A stretch of DNA of 7,545 nucleotides, taken from Bordetella parapertussis (GTDB lineage: Bacteria > Pseudomonadota > Gammaproteobacteria > Burkholderiales > SG8-39). Of this stretch, positions 1-6,968 are shown piece by piece. The stretch's first letter is position 1. Every line of letters begins with the position of its first letter. The notes under the pieces are model-generated. The model ran no database searches and had not been told where the DNA came from. It saw only the letters and a list, made by a program, of their open reading frames with translations. Position numbers and translations under genes: made by a program. Location: assembly GCA_945906975.1 (NCBI GenBank), contig CAMDRY010000147.1, forward strand, positions 1 through 7,545, given 5' to 3'.

Positions 1-1
1 T

Positions 2-3000
2 TGGCGCGTCGAATATCCCTTCGTCGTCATCAACCCGGACAGCGAAGAAGAGGTCGCCGACCTGGTGCGCGATTGCATAGACCTCGGCCTGACCATCGTT
101 CCGCGCGGTGGCGGCACCGGCTATACCGGCGGAGCCATCCCGCTCAGCCGCCACTCGGCGGTTATCAACACCGAAAAACTCGATGCGCTAACGGAACCGG
201 CCATGGAGGTACTGCCAGGCGTCGGGCATCCGGTTGCCACCGTGCGCTGCGGCGCCGGTGTGGTAACCAAGCGCGTCATGGAGGCGGCCGAGGCACAAGG
301 CCTCGTTTTCGCCTGCGACCCGACCTCGGCCGACGCTTCGTGCATAGGCGGCAACGTCGCCATGAACGCCGGCGGCAAAAAAGCGGTGCTGTGGGGAACG
401 GCGCTCGACAACCTCGCCTCCTGGCGCATGGTGACGCCGCAGGCCGACTGGCTGGAAGTGACACGCCTGGACCACAACCTGGGCAAGATCCACGATATTG
501 AAACTGCGCGATTCAGAATTTGCCGCTATAAAAAAAACGGCACGACGCTGGTTGACGAAAGGGTGCTCGAAATACCAGGCGCGAAATTCCGCAAAAGCGG
601 CCTCGGCAAGGATGTTACCGACAAGTTCTTGTCCGGCCTGCCGGGCATCCAGAAGGAAGGCTGCGACGGACTCATCACCTCGGCGCGTTTCATCCTGCAT
701 CGCATGCCCAAATCGACGCGTACCGTATGCCTGGAATTCTTCGGGCAAGTACGCGACTCGGTTCCATCGATCGTCGAAATCAAGGACTACCTTGATACGC
801 GTCCTGGCGGCGCCATACTCGCCGGCCTGGAGCATCTGGACGAGCGCTACCTCAAGGCCGTCGGCTATGCCACCAAGGCGCGGCGCTCCGGCCGCCCGAA
901 AATGGTCCTCATCGGCGATATCGTCGGCGAAAGCGATAACGCGGTGGCACTCGCTGCATCTCACGTGGTGCGCATCGCCAACGCGCGTGGCGGCGAAGGA
1001 TTTATCGCCGTCAGCGCCGAATCGCGCAAAACATTCTGGCTCGACCGCGCGCGCACCGCCGCCATCGCCAAACACACCAACGCCTTCAAGATCAACGAAG
1101 ACGTGGTGATTCCGCTGGACCGCCTCGGCGACTACTCCGACGGCATCGAGCGCATCAACATCGAGCTGTCCATCGCCAACAAGCTCAAGCTGCTCGACGC
1201 GCTCGATATCTACCTCTCAGGCGAGTTGCCGCTGTACCAGAACGCCGAGGGCCTGCCGGCGGCCGAATTGCTGGGCGACAGGCAGGAGAGCGCGCGCCGT
1301 GTACTCGCCACGGTGAAGCAACGCTGGCAGTACCTGCTATCCAACCTCGACACGCCTCTGGCAGAGGCAGAGCGCAGCGCCGTGCCGGCATTGGCCAGTC
1401 TTTCCCATGCCGCCACCACGGTGTTTTCGCTGCTGCAAAACCACACCGTGAGGGTGTCCTGGAAAGAGGAGATTCGCGCCGAGTTCGAGACTATTTTTGA
1501 CGGCGTGCTGTTCCGTAAGATTCTTGAGGGGCTGGACGGGCTGCACAAGCAGGTGCTCAAGAGCCGCGTTTTTGTCGCGCTGCACATGCACGCCGGCGAC
1601 GGTAACGTGCACACCAATATCCCGGTCAACTCCGACGACTACGAAATGCTGCAGGCGGCCAACCGCGCCGTCGCTCGTATCATGGCACTGGCCAAGTCCC
1701 TCGGCGGCGTAATCTCGGGCGAGCATGGCATTGGCATCACCAAGATGGAATTTCTCGAGCCAGGGGAAATCGAGACCTTCCGCGCCTACAAGGAACAAGT
1801 CGATCCGGAGGGTCGCTTCAACGCCGGCAAGCTGCTGCCCGGAGGCGACATGCGCAACGCCTACACGCCCTCGTTCAATCTGCTGGGCGCCGAATCGCTG
1901 ATCCTGGAACAGTCCGAAATCGGCAACATCTCGGCCTCCATCAAAGACTGCCTGCGTTGCGGTAAATGCAAACCGGTGTGCGCAACCCACGTGCCGCGCG
2001 CCAACCTTCTTTACTCGCCACGCAACAAGATCCTCGCCACTTCGCTGCTGATCGAGGCGTTTTTGTACGAGGAACAAACGCGGCGCGGCGTGTCAATCCG
2101 CCACTTTGACGAATTCAGCGACGTTGCCGACCACTGTACCGTATGCCACAAGTGCGCCAACCCCTGCCCGGTGGATATCGATTTTGGCGACGTCTCCATC
2201 GCCATGCGCAACCTGTTGCGCCAGCAGGGCAAAAAACGCTTCAACCCCGGCACAGCGGCGGCGATGTTTTTTCTCAACGCCACCGACCCAAACACCATCA
2301 AGCTGGTGCGCACCGTAATGATCGAGTGGGGGTTCAAAGTACAGCGCGCAGCCTACCGCGTGGCCAGCATGTTGGGCGTCACGCGCAGGCAGACGCGCCG
2401 CCCACCCTCGAGCGTGGGCAAACCGGCCCTCAAGTCGCAGGTGATCCATTTCATCAACAAACCCATGCCCGGCGGACTGCCCAAGCGCACCTCGCGCGCG
2501 CTGCTGGACATCGAGGACAACAAAGTCGTTCCGATCATCCGCAATCCCAAGCGCACGGCCGAGGACGCCGAGGCGGTGTTCTATTTCCCCGGCTGCGGCT
2601 CGGAGCGCCTGTTCGGCCAGGTCGGACTCGCCACCCAGGCCATGCTCTATCACGTCGGCGCGCAGACCGTGCTGCCGCCCGGTTACCTGTGCTGCGGCTA
2701 TCCGCAGACGGCCGCGGGCGATCACGCCAAGGGCCAGAGCATCACCACCGACAACCGCGTGCTCTTCCACCGCGTCGCCAACACGCTCAATTACCTCGAC
2801 ATCAAGACGGTGATCGTGTCCTGCGGCACCTGCATGGATCAGTTGCAGAAATACGAGTTTGACAAGATTTTCCCCGGCTGCCGCCTGCTGGACATCCACG
2901 AGTACCTGATGGAAAAAGGCGTCAAGCTCGCGGGCGTCGCCGGCGTGCGCTACATGTATCACGACCCCTGCCACACGCCGATGAAGACGCACCAGCCGAT

Positions 3001-3388
3001 GAAGGTCGTCAACCAGTTGATGGGCGGTGGCGTGCAGCAGAACGAGCGCTGCTGCGGCGAGTCGGGCACGCTGGCGGTGACGCGCCCGGACATCTCTACG
3101 CAGATCCGCTACCGCAAAGAAGAAGAAATGCGCAAGGGCGTGGCGGCGTTGCGGGCGGCGCCCGCATCTGCACCGGGCACAAACCGCGACGATGCTTTCA
3201 CCGGCGAGGTGAAAATCCTCACCTCCTGCCCGTCCTGCCTGCAAGGCCTCGCCCGATACTCGGATGACACCGGTGTAAGCGCCGATTACATCGTGGTCGA
3301 AATCGCCAAAAACGTGCTTGGCCCGGACTGGATGCGCGAATACGTCGAAACGGCCAACAACGGTGGCATCGAACGGGTGCTACTCTAG
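2..3388 (+). CDS. FAD-binding and (Fe-S)-binding oxidoreductase (DUF3683-type, GlcD/GlpC-like fusion), 5' partial
   Basis: The frame is open from base 2 with no start, so the N-terminus is missing; 1128 residues remain (numbered from base 2). Domains in order: FAD_binding_4 with [11 protein letters not shown] (34-44) and a [12 protein letters not shown] stretch near 110-121; FAD-oxidase C-terminal domain with the metal-binding [10 protein letters not shown] (528-537), GEHGIG (573-578) and [13 protein letters not shown]; two CxxCxxCxxxC [4Fe-4S] motifs (650-660 and 712-722, the second followed by P); then two CCG domains, with FPGCG (about 863-867) and CCGY (from 897), and HDPCHT and CCGESG (from 1017). 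Two further CxxC pairs (SCGTC, SCPSC) lie between and after them. In known families this order fuses a GlcD/D-lactate-type flavin dehydrogenase to a GlpC/HdrB-like electron-transfer unit. I infer oxidation of a D-2-hydroxyacid with electrons passed through Fe-S centres to an unknown, probably membrane-associated acceptor. I recall betaproteobacterial relatives of about 1300 residues with an N-terminal DUF3683 domain, which would be the lost part. The substrate cannot be read from the sequence. The gene ends in TAG, and 162 bases separate it from the next gene. Confidence 0.9.
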   Translation, partial: WRVEYPFVVINPDSEEEVADLVRDCIDLGLTIVPRGGGTGYTGGAIPLSRHSAVINTEKLDALTEPAMEVLPGVGHPVATVRCGAGVVTKRVMEAAEAQGLVFACDPTSADASCIGGNVAMNAGGKKAVLWGTALDNLASWRMVTPQADWLEVTRLDHNLGKIHDIETARFRICRYKKNGTTLVDERVLEIPGAKFRKSGLGKDVTDKFLSGLPGIQKEGCDGLITSARFILHRMPKSTRTVCLEFFGQVRDSVPSIVEIKDYLDTRPGGAILAGLEHLDERYLKAVGYATKARRSGRPKMVLIGDIVGESDNAVALAASHVVRIANARGGEGFIAVSAESRKTFWLDRARTAAIAKHTNAFKINEDVVIPLDRLGDYSDGIERINIELSIANKLKLLDALDIYLSGELPLYQNAEGLPAAELLGDRQESARRVLATVKQRWQYLLSNLDTPLAEAERSAVPALASLSHAATTVFSLLQNHTVRVSWKEEIRAEFETIFDGVLFRKILEGLDGLHKQVLKSRVFVALHMHAGDGNVHTNIPVNSDDYEMLQAANRAVARIMALAKSLGGVISGEHGIGITKMEFLEPGEIETFRAYKEQVDPEGRFNAGKLLPGGDMRNAYTPSFNLLGAESLILEQSEIGNISASIKDCLRCGKCKPVCATHVPRANLLYSPRNKILATSLLIEAFLYEEQTRRGVSIRHFDEFSDVADHCTVCHKCANPCPVDIDFGDVSIAMRNLLRQQGKKRFNPGTAAAMFFLNATDPNTIKLVRTVMIEWGFKVQRAAYRVASMLGVTRRQTRRPPSSVGKPALKSQVIHFINKPMPGGLPKRTSRALLDIEDNKVVPIIRNPKRTAEDAEAVFYFPGCGSERLFGQVGLATQAMLYHVGAQTVLPPGYLCCGYPQTAAGDHAKGQSITTDNRVLFHRVANTLNYLDIKTVIVSCGTCMDQLQKYEFDKIFPGCRLLDIHEYLMEKGVKLAGVAGVRYMYHDPCHTPMKTHQPMKVVNQLMGGGVQQNERCCGESGTLAVTRPDISTQIRYRKEEEMRKGVAALRAAPASAPGTNRDDAFTGEVKILTSCPSCLQGLARYSDDTGVSADYIVVEIAKNVLGPDWMREYVETANNGGIERVLL

Positions 3389-3550
3389 ACCGCTCTCTGC
3401 TATGCTTTCTTGGTGAAGATTTGATTGGTGCCCGCTCGAGGGCGGGGTCGGGGGCAAAAATCCAGTTCATGGGGATGAACAAAGTGACAGGCAAAGCGTT
3501 CCCGCGGCGCAAGCCCGATGGTGCGCGGCAAACTTCGCGCCCACACTGAC
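3389..3550 (+). promoter_or_regulatory. Leader region of the first PilZ-like gene (weak promoter and hairpin candidates)
   Basis: This gap lies between the oxidoreductase stop and the chosen start of the next gene. A TATGCT at 3401-3406 is a 4/6 match to a -10 box, but no convincing -35 stands upstream. CCCGC (3431-3435) and GCGGG (3442-3446) can form a 5-bp GC hairpin with a 6-base loop; no T-run follows, so it does not look like a standard intrinsic terminator. Neither ATG 3518 nor ATG 3551 has a recognisable Shine-Dalgarno. A 24-codon ORF (ATG 3475, stop 3547-3549) ends one base before ATG 3551. The gene could be read from its own promoter or by read-through from the oxidoreductase gene. 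Confidence 0.25.
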
Positions 3551-5149
3551 ATGCGCTTTTTCAATCTTCCCGCCACCAGCCCCGACAACAAGCCCGGCTT
3601 CACCGACGCGCAAAGCTGTTCGGCGTGGCTGCAAACCCTTCCCCTCATCAACGTCGCACCGACGCAGGGCGCGCTGCTCGCACACCTGGAGGAACTGAAC
3701 ACCTTCGCGCTGGCGCCAAGCGTCCGGCTGAAAGTTCTCGAACTGTTGCGTGAACCGATATTTTTTGTCCAGGCCGAACTGGCCAAAAAATTCTCCGCTC
3801 GCGCGATACCACTGGCCAAACACGAGCGCGAGATATTCCTCAATGTCACCGCGCTGTGGGATGCACTCGGCCAGGGCTACCAGCACTGCCTCGAAGCGGT
3901 AGCCGCGGGCGAGCTCATCGGTGAAGGCGCGATTTCCTGCCAGCGTGCGCTTGACTGCGTGGCACAAAAACTAAACGAGTACTACAAGGCCTGCCAGGAC
4001 CTCGAACCGGATGACTGGCAGCTGGCGCATGCCCTCTACGTGTTCGCAGAGGAACGCGGCCTCGAACAGATCGCAGTCTCCGACCCCTTGGGCCAGGCCA
4101 CCACCCTCACGACGCCGAAACAGTCCTGGCTGAGGATGCTGCTACTTAACCTCGCCACCCCGAACGAACAGTCACCGCGCCAGATCACCATGATCGCCAA
4201 ATGGCTGGAGCGCTGGACGGAAAAAGTCACCGTCAGCGCGGAGGCAAACACATCCGGGCTGGCGCAACTCAGCGTCAACCTCGCAGGCTCGGCCGGCGCC
4301 TCGCGCACGCCGGTGTCCGGTGCGCGCGCACGCTACCTGAGCATGGACGGCCTGGCCGCCAGCCTGAAAAACCGCATTATGCTGCTGCGCAAAGGCGAAA
4401 CCCCGCAAAGCCTTAAACTCGGCGACGATTGCGTGCAGCCATTTTGCGAGAAGACCCTGCTGCTGCTATACCGGCAATGGTGCGAGCCAAACAACACCCG
4501 GGATCAGGCGCGCAGCAGCGCCTCCAACCCGGCTCAAGTCGCCTGCAGCATCGCCGGCATCCACCACTACATATCGGGTCTGCCCTTCAAGCAACCGGGC
4601 AGTGCCCGGGAACTGAGCTCCAAAGAGCGCCAGGAAATCGCCACCTTCGGGCGCATCGCCACGCGTGCAGAAAACGACTACAGCCAGACTCATGGCTACG
4701 CCGTGGAATTGTGGACGCTGCTCGACGAAAGCCTGACCGGCCTGCGCATGATGCGCGCCGCCGACAAACCGGGCATGCGACTCGCACAAGGGCAACTGGT
4801 GGGCATTCGTCCGGGCAACAGCCGGCACTTCATGCTTTGCGCCGTGCGCCGGCTGCTCTCAACGCGAGAAATGGATATCACAGCGGGCGTGCGCATCATA
4901 CCGGGCGTGCCCCAGGCGGTCGCCGTCAAACCCACTGGCATCAACACCGCTGCTGAAAAATTCGTTCCCGCCCTCGCCCTGCCCGAGGTGACGGCGCTGC
5001 GCTCGCCCGCTTCACTGCTGCTGCCAGCCGGGTGGTTTCGCGCCAGGCGGGTCATTGAGGTATGGCACGAAGCGCCGCAGGAGGTCATGCTGACGACCCT
5101 GCTTGAACGCGGCGTCGACTTCGAGCGGGTCTCCTTCGAGGCGAAGTAA
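3551..5149 (+). CDS. PilZ-like domain protein, copy 1 (532 aa, RxxxR and DxSxxG present)
   Basis: A probably cytoplasmic protein, with no signal peptide or membrane segment visible. The N-terminal two thirds look helical and belong to no family I can name. They include ELAKKFSARAIPLAK (76-90), the LGDDCVQP block (from 290) and a C-terminal LLERGVDFERVSF. The last third looks like a PilZ barrel: RIATR (368-372), then DESLTG (392-397) 19 residues later, then a beta-rich stretch with QLVGIRPG. RxxxR and D/NxSxxG are the known c-di-GMP contacts of PilZ proteins, so c-di-GMP binding is a reasonable inference, but the output is unknown. The start at ATG 3551 was chosen because the protein then matches its paralogue at 5376 in length (532 against 530) and in N-terminal alignment (LPA and SC near residues 7 and 22). 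ATG 3518 would add 11 residues unlike the paralogue. No clear Shine-Dalgarno supports either start. The tandem neighbour is homologous along its whole length, which indicates an old gene duplication. Confidence 0.8.
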   Translation: MRFFNLPATSPDNKPGFTDAQSCSAWLQTLPLINVAPTQGALLAHLEELNTFALAPSVRLKVLELLREPIFFVQAELAKKFSARAIPLAKHEREIFLNVTALWDALGQGYQHCLEAVAAGELIGEGAISCQRALDCVAQKLNEYYKACQDLEPDDWQLAHALYVFAEERGLEQIAVSDPLGQATTLTTPKQSWLRMLLLNLATPNEQSPRQITMIAKWLERWTEKVTVSAEANTSGLAQLSVNLAGSAGASRTPVSGARARYLSMDGLAASLKNRIMLLRKGETPQSLKLGDDCVQPFCEKTLLLLYRQWCEPNNTRDQARSSASNPAQVACSIAGIHHYISGLPFKQPGSARELSSKERQEIATFGRIATRAENDYSQTHGYAVELWTLLDESLTGLRMMRAADKPGMRLAQGQLVGIRPGNSRHFMLCAVRRLLSTREMDITAGVRIIPGVPQAVAVKPTGINTAAEKFVPALALPEVTALRSPASLLLPAGWFRARRVIEVWHEAPQEVMLTTLLERGVDFERVSFEAK

Positions 5150-5164
5150 ATACCCGCCCATTGC

Positions 5165-5182
5165 CCGGGACGCGAAGCCCGG
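5165..5182 (+). repeat. Inverted repeat after copy 1 (possible weak terminator)
   Basis: CCGGG (5165-5169) and CCCGG (5178-5182) pair around an 8-base loop, beginning 15 bases after the TAA of the first PilZ-like gene. The position suits transcript end or 3' stabilisation. No T-run follows, so an intrinsic terminator is not demonstrated. Confidence 0.3.
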
Positions 5183-5366
5183 CGCGTAATTCCCGCCACG
5201 GCACAGCGCAGGTCCCGTTCAGGCCCCAAGTTCCCATTTACAGCCGAATTGCCAAATAGTTCCTCGCCGCGCCCCTGCCAAAGCGGCAATATGACTTCGT
5301 CATAATCTTAACGGCCGGGTGTCACAAGCCTGATGTCATCTATTTCCCAGCCCGCTCCCGGGCTCT

Positions 5367-5371
5367 GGAGG
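5367..5371 (+). promoter_or_regulatory. Shine-Dalgarno of PilZ-like copy 2
   Basis: GGAGG stands 4 bases before ATG 5376, a slightly short but workable spacing that fixes this start. A perfect 6-bp hairpin (AGCCCG at 5349-5354, CGGGCT at 5359-5364) ends two bases before it, so local RNA folding could affect ribosome access. Copy 1 has no comparable site. Confidence 0.7.
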
Positions 5372-5375
5372 CGCC

Positions 5376-6968
5376 ATGAACCAAAGCGATTTCCTCCCCG
5401 CAAGCCGACCCCTACTATCCGACCTCAAGAGTTGCGAGGATTGGCTGGCCAAAGCCTACCTGTCCGACCCGCGTCAGGCCTGCCATGAACTCACCCTGCT
5501 AATCGAGGCGCTGGAAGAGGCTCCACCGCGACACCTCGCCTACCTCGACATCCTCGAGCGCCTGCGCAAACCGCTAGCCGCCGCCCAGGAGGAGCTGGCG
5601 AAAAAATTCCTCGCTAAAGCGCTGCCGCTCGCACATCTGGAAAACACCGCGTTCGAGCAAAGCTACGATTTGTGGCGCGCCGTAATGCGCGGCTACCGCC
5701 GGCTTTTTCGCACCGCACTCAAAGGCACGCATCCGGAACTGTCGGGCCGCCTGGCCTTGCTCTGCCAGCGCTCGATCGAAGCCACCGGCGAACTGCTCGC
5801 CACGTTCTGGCTGGCACGCCGTGAAGTCGATCCCGACCTGTGGCAGTTGATGCACGAGCTCCACACCACCGCCGAAACGCGTGGCTTTGCCAATTTCAAT
5901 GTCAGCTTCAGCGCCGGCGCGGTAAGAACCTGCACCTCGACTTACTTGCGCCCGATGCTGCTACAGCTTGCGCAGCCTTACCGCCTGTCCAGCCGCGAAT
6001 TCATGTTCACGCGCCGCTGGGCCTACCGCTGGTCACACAAACCGCGCATCACCACATGCGGCGAACGCGGTGGTGCAAACTGCATCGATATGAGCGCAAG
6101 CGACGGCCCGCAATGGGTCGGCGCCCCCCTATCCGGGTCCAACACCTCGCTTCGGTATATCGACATGTCCGCACTGGCGCGCAGCCTCAAGCGCCGTCAG
6201 CGACTGCTCGCTGACGGCGCCTTCCCCGCCGAAATCGGACTTGGCATCGATTGCGTACAGCCCGCCTGCGGGGAGTTGCTGTCGCAGCTGGTGCAGGCCT
6301 GGACCGAAGCGCCCAAGGCGCGGCAATTCCCGCGCCGGCTGCAAATGGCCCCGACCGAACTGATAAGCGGCTTTGCCGCCATCCACTTCGCCCTAAGCGG
6401 GAAGCCTTTCCATTCCAGCCTCACTCAATGGGACTATTCGCGTCGCGATGCCGAGCACTTGCATATCTTTCAACATGCGCCGGGGACGGCCGAGAAAGCC
6501 GCTGCCCGGCAGGCGGCGCCGATGCTCGAGCAATGGGAAACCTTGGATGAGAGCGCGACCGGATTCAGAATGCGCCGCAAGGGCGCAGGCGCCCGACTGC
6601 AGCACCGGCAGCTGGTGGCGTTGCGGCCGCAGGGTGCAAAACACCTGATCCTCGCCGAAGTGCGCTGGCTGGTGGCCGGGCACGACAACAACGTCGAAAT
6701 CGGTGCGCACGCCCTGCCCGGCATCGCCCGTGCCTGCATGGTGCGCATCAAACCCGCAAACCCGGCGCACAAGACGCCTTTTTCGCAGGCGTTTTTGCTG
6801 CCGGTCGCGCCCGGCCTCGCGCCCAGCCTGGTGTTACCCTCGGGCTGGTACCAGAACAGCCGCGAAATCGAATTACACCTCGCTGAGAAATCGTTTGTGG
6901 TGAGTCTGTTCGGCTTGCTTGGCCGTGGCAGCGATTACGATCGCGCCAATTTCACCGCGCGGCGCTAA
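5376..6968 (+). CDS. PilZ-like domain protein, copy 2 (530 aa, RxxxR lost)
   Basis: A full-length paralogue of the protein at 3551-5149. Shared blocks in the same order: the SCxxWL region (from 19), ELAKKFLAKALPLA (73-86), a RYIDMSALARSLKRR region, LGIDCVQP (from 289), DESATG (391-396), QLVALRP with a later VRWL typical of PilZ barrels, LPSGWY, and a C-terminal LLGRGSDYDRANF. Lining it up without gaps back from DxSxxG, the RIATR of copy 1 falls on HAPGT here (367-371), so both arginines of the c-di-GMP-binding motif are replaced. In known PilZ proteins these arginines contact the ligand, so I infer that this copy binds c-di-GMP weakly or not at all, and may act as a partner or scaffold. The start ATG 5376 has GGAGG 4 bases upstream. 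The 3' end overlaps the convergent kinase gene by 17 bases. No signal peptide or membrane segment is evident. The N-terminal region is of unknown function. Confidence 0.85.
   Translation: MNQSDFLPASRPLLSDLKSCEDWLAKAYLSDPRQACHELTLLIEALEEAPPRHLAYLDILERLRKPLAAAQEELAKKFLAKALPLAHLENTAFEQSYDLWRAVMRGYRRLFRTALKGTHPELSGRLALLCQRSIEATGELLATFWLARREVDPDLWQLMHELHTTAETRGFANFNVSFSAGAVRTCTSTYLRPMLLQLAQPYRLSSREFMFTRRWAYRWSHKPRITTCGERGGANCIDMSASDGPQWVGAPLSGSNTSLRYIDMSALARSLKRRQRLLADGAFPAEIGLGIDCVQPACGELLSQLVQAWTEAPKARQFPRRLQMAPTELISGFAAIHFALSGKPFHSSLTQWDYSRRDAEHLHIFQHAPGTAEKAAARQAAPMLEQWETLDESATGFRMRRKGAGARLQHRQLVALRPQGAKHLILAEVRWLVAGHDNNVEIGAHALPGIARACMVRIKPANPAHKTPFSQAFLLPVAPGLAPSLVLPSGWYQNSREIELHLAEKSFVVSLFGLLGRGSDYDRANFTARR

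Larger units (their letters stand above)
5150..5375 (+). promoter_or_regulatory. Intergenic region between the two PilZ-like genes, probable promoter/operator of copy 2
   Basis: These 226 bases hold no convincing gene. From left to right: an inverted repeat at 5165-5182; a TTGCCA (5249-5254, 5/6 to a -35 box) without a well-spaced partner; the palindrome ATGAC-TTC-GTCAT (5291-5303); CATAAT (5301-5306, 5/6 to a -10 box) inside that area; further GTCAC (5321-5325) and GTCAT (5335-5339) elements; and a 6-bp hairpin (5349-5364) just before the ribosome binding site. The length and the cluster of short repeats suggest that copy 2 has its own regulated promoter rather than relying only on read-through from copy 1. 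The exact -35/-10 pair cannot be fixed. Confidence 0.4.

Noticed and set aside
2093..3244. Minus-strand open frame of 383 codons opposite the oxidoreductase
   Set aside because: It is rich in His, Ala and Arg with no recognisable motif, and mirrors the codon pattern of the plus-strand gene, whose Fe-S and CCG motifs are intact. The same holds for the minus frames at 188-1075 and 1337-2077.
3431..3446. GC hairpin as terminator of the oxidoreductase gene
   Set aside because: The stem is only 5 bp and is followed by G-rich sequence and then an A-run, not a T-run, so it does not fit an intrinsic terminator on the plus strand.
3518..3550. ATG 3518 as the start of PilZ-like copy 1
   Set aside because: The 11 added residues have no counterpart in the paralogue, and there is no Shine-Dalgarno. 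ATG 3551 gives nearly equal lengths and aligned N-termini. It remains possible.
3400..3967. Minus-strand open frames covering the gap and the 5' part of PilZ-like copy 1
   Set aside because: Both run into the well-supported plus-strand gene, give low-complexity Arg/Ala/Ser translations and have no conserved motif or ribosome binding site that I can see.
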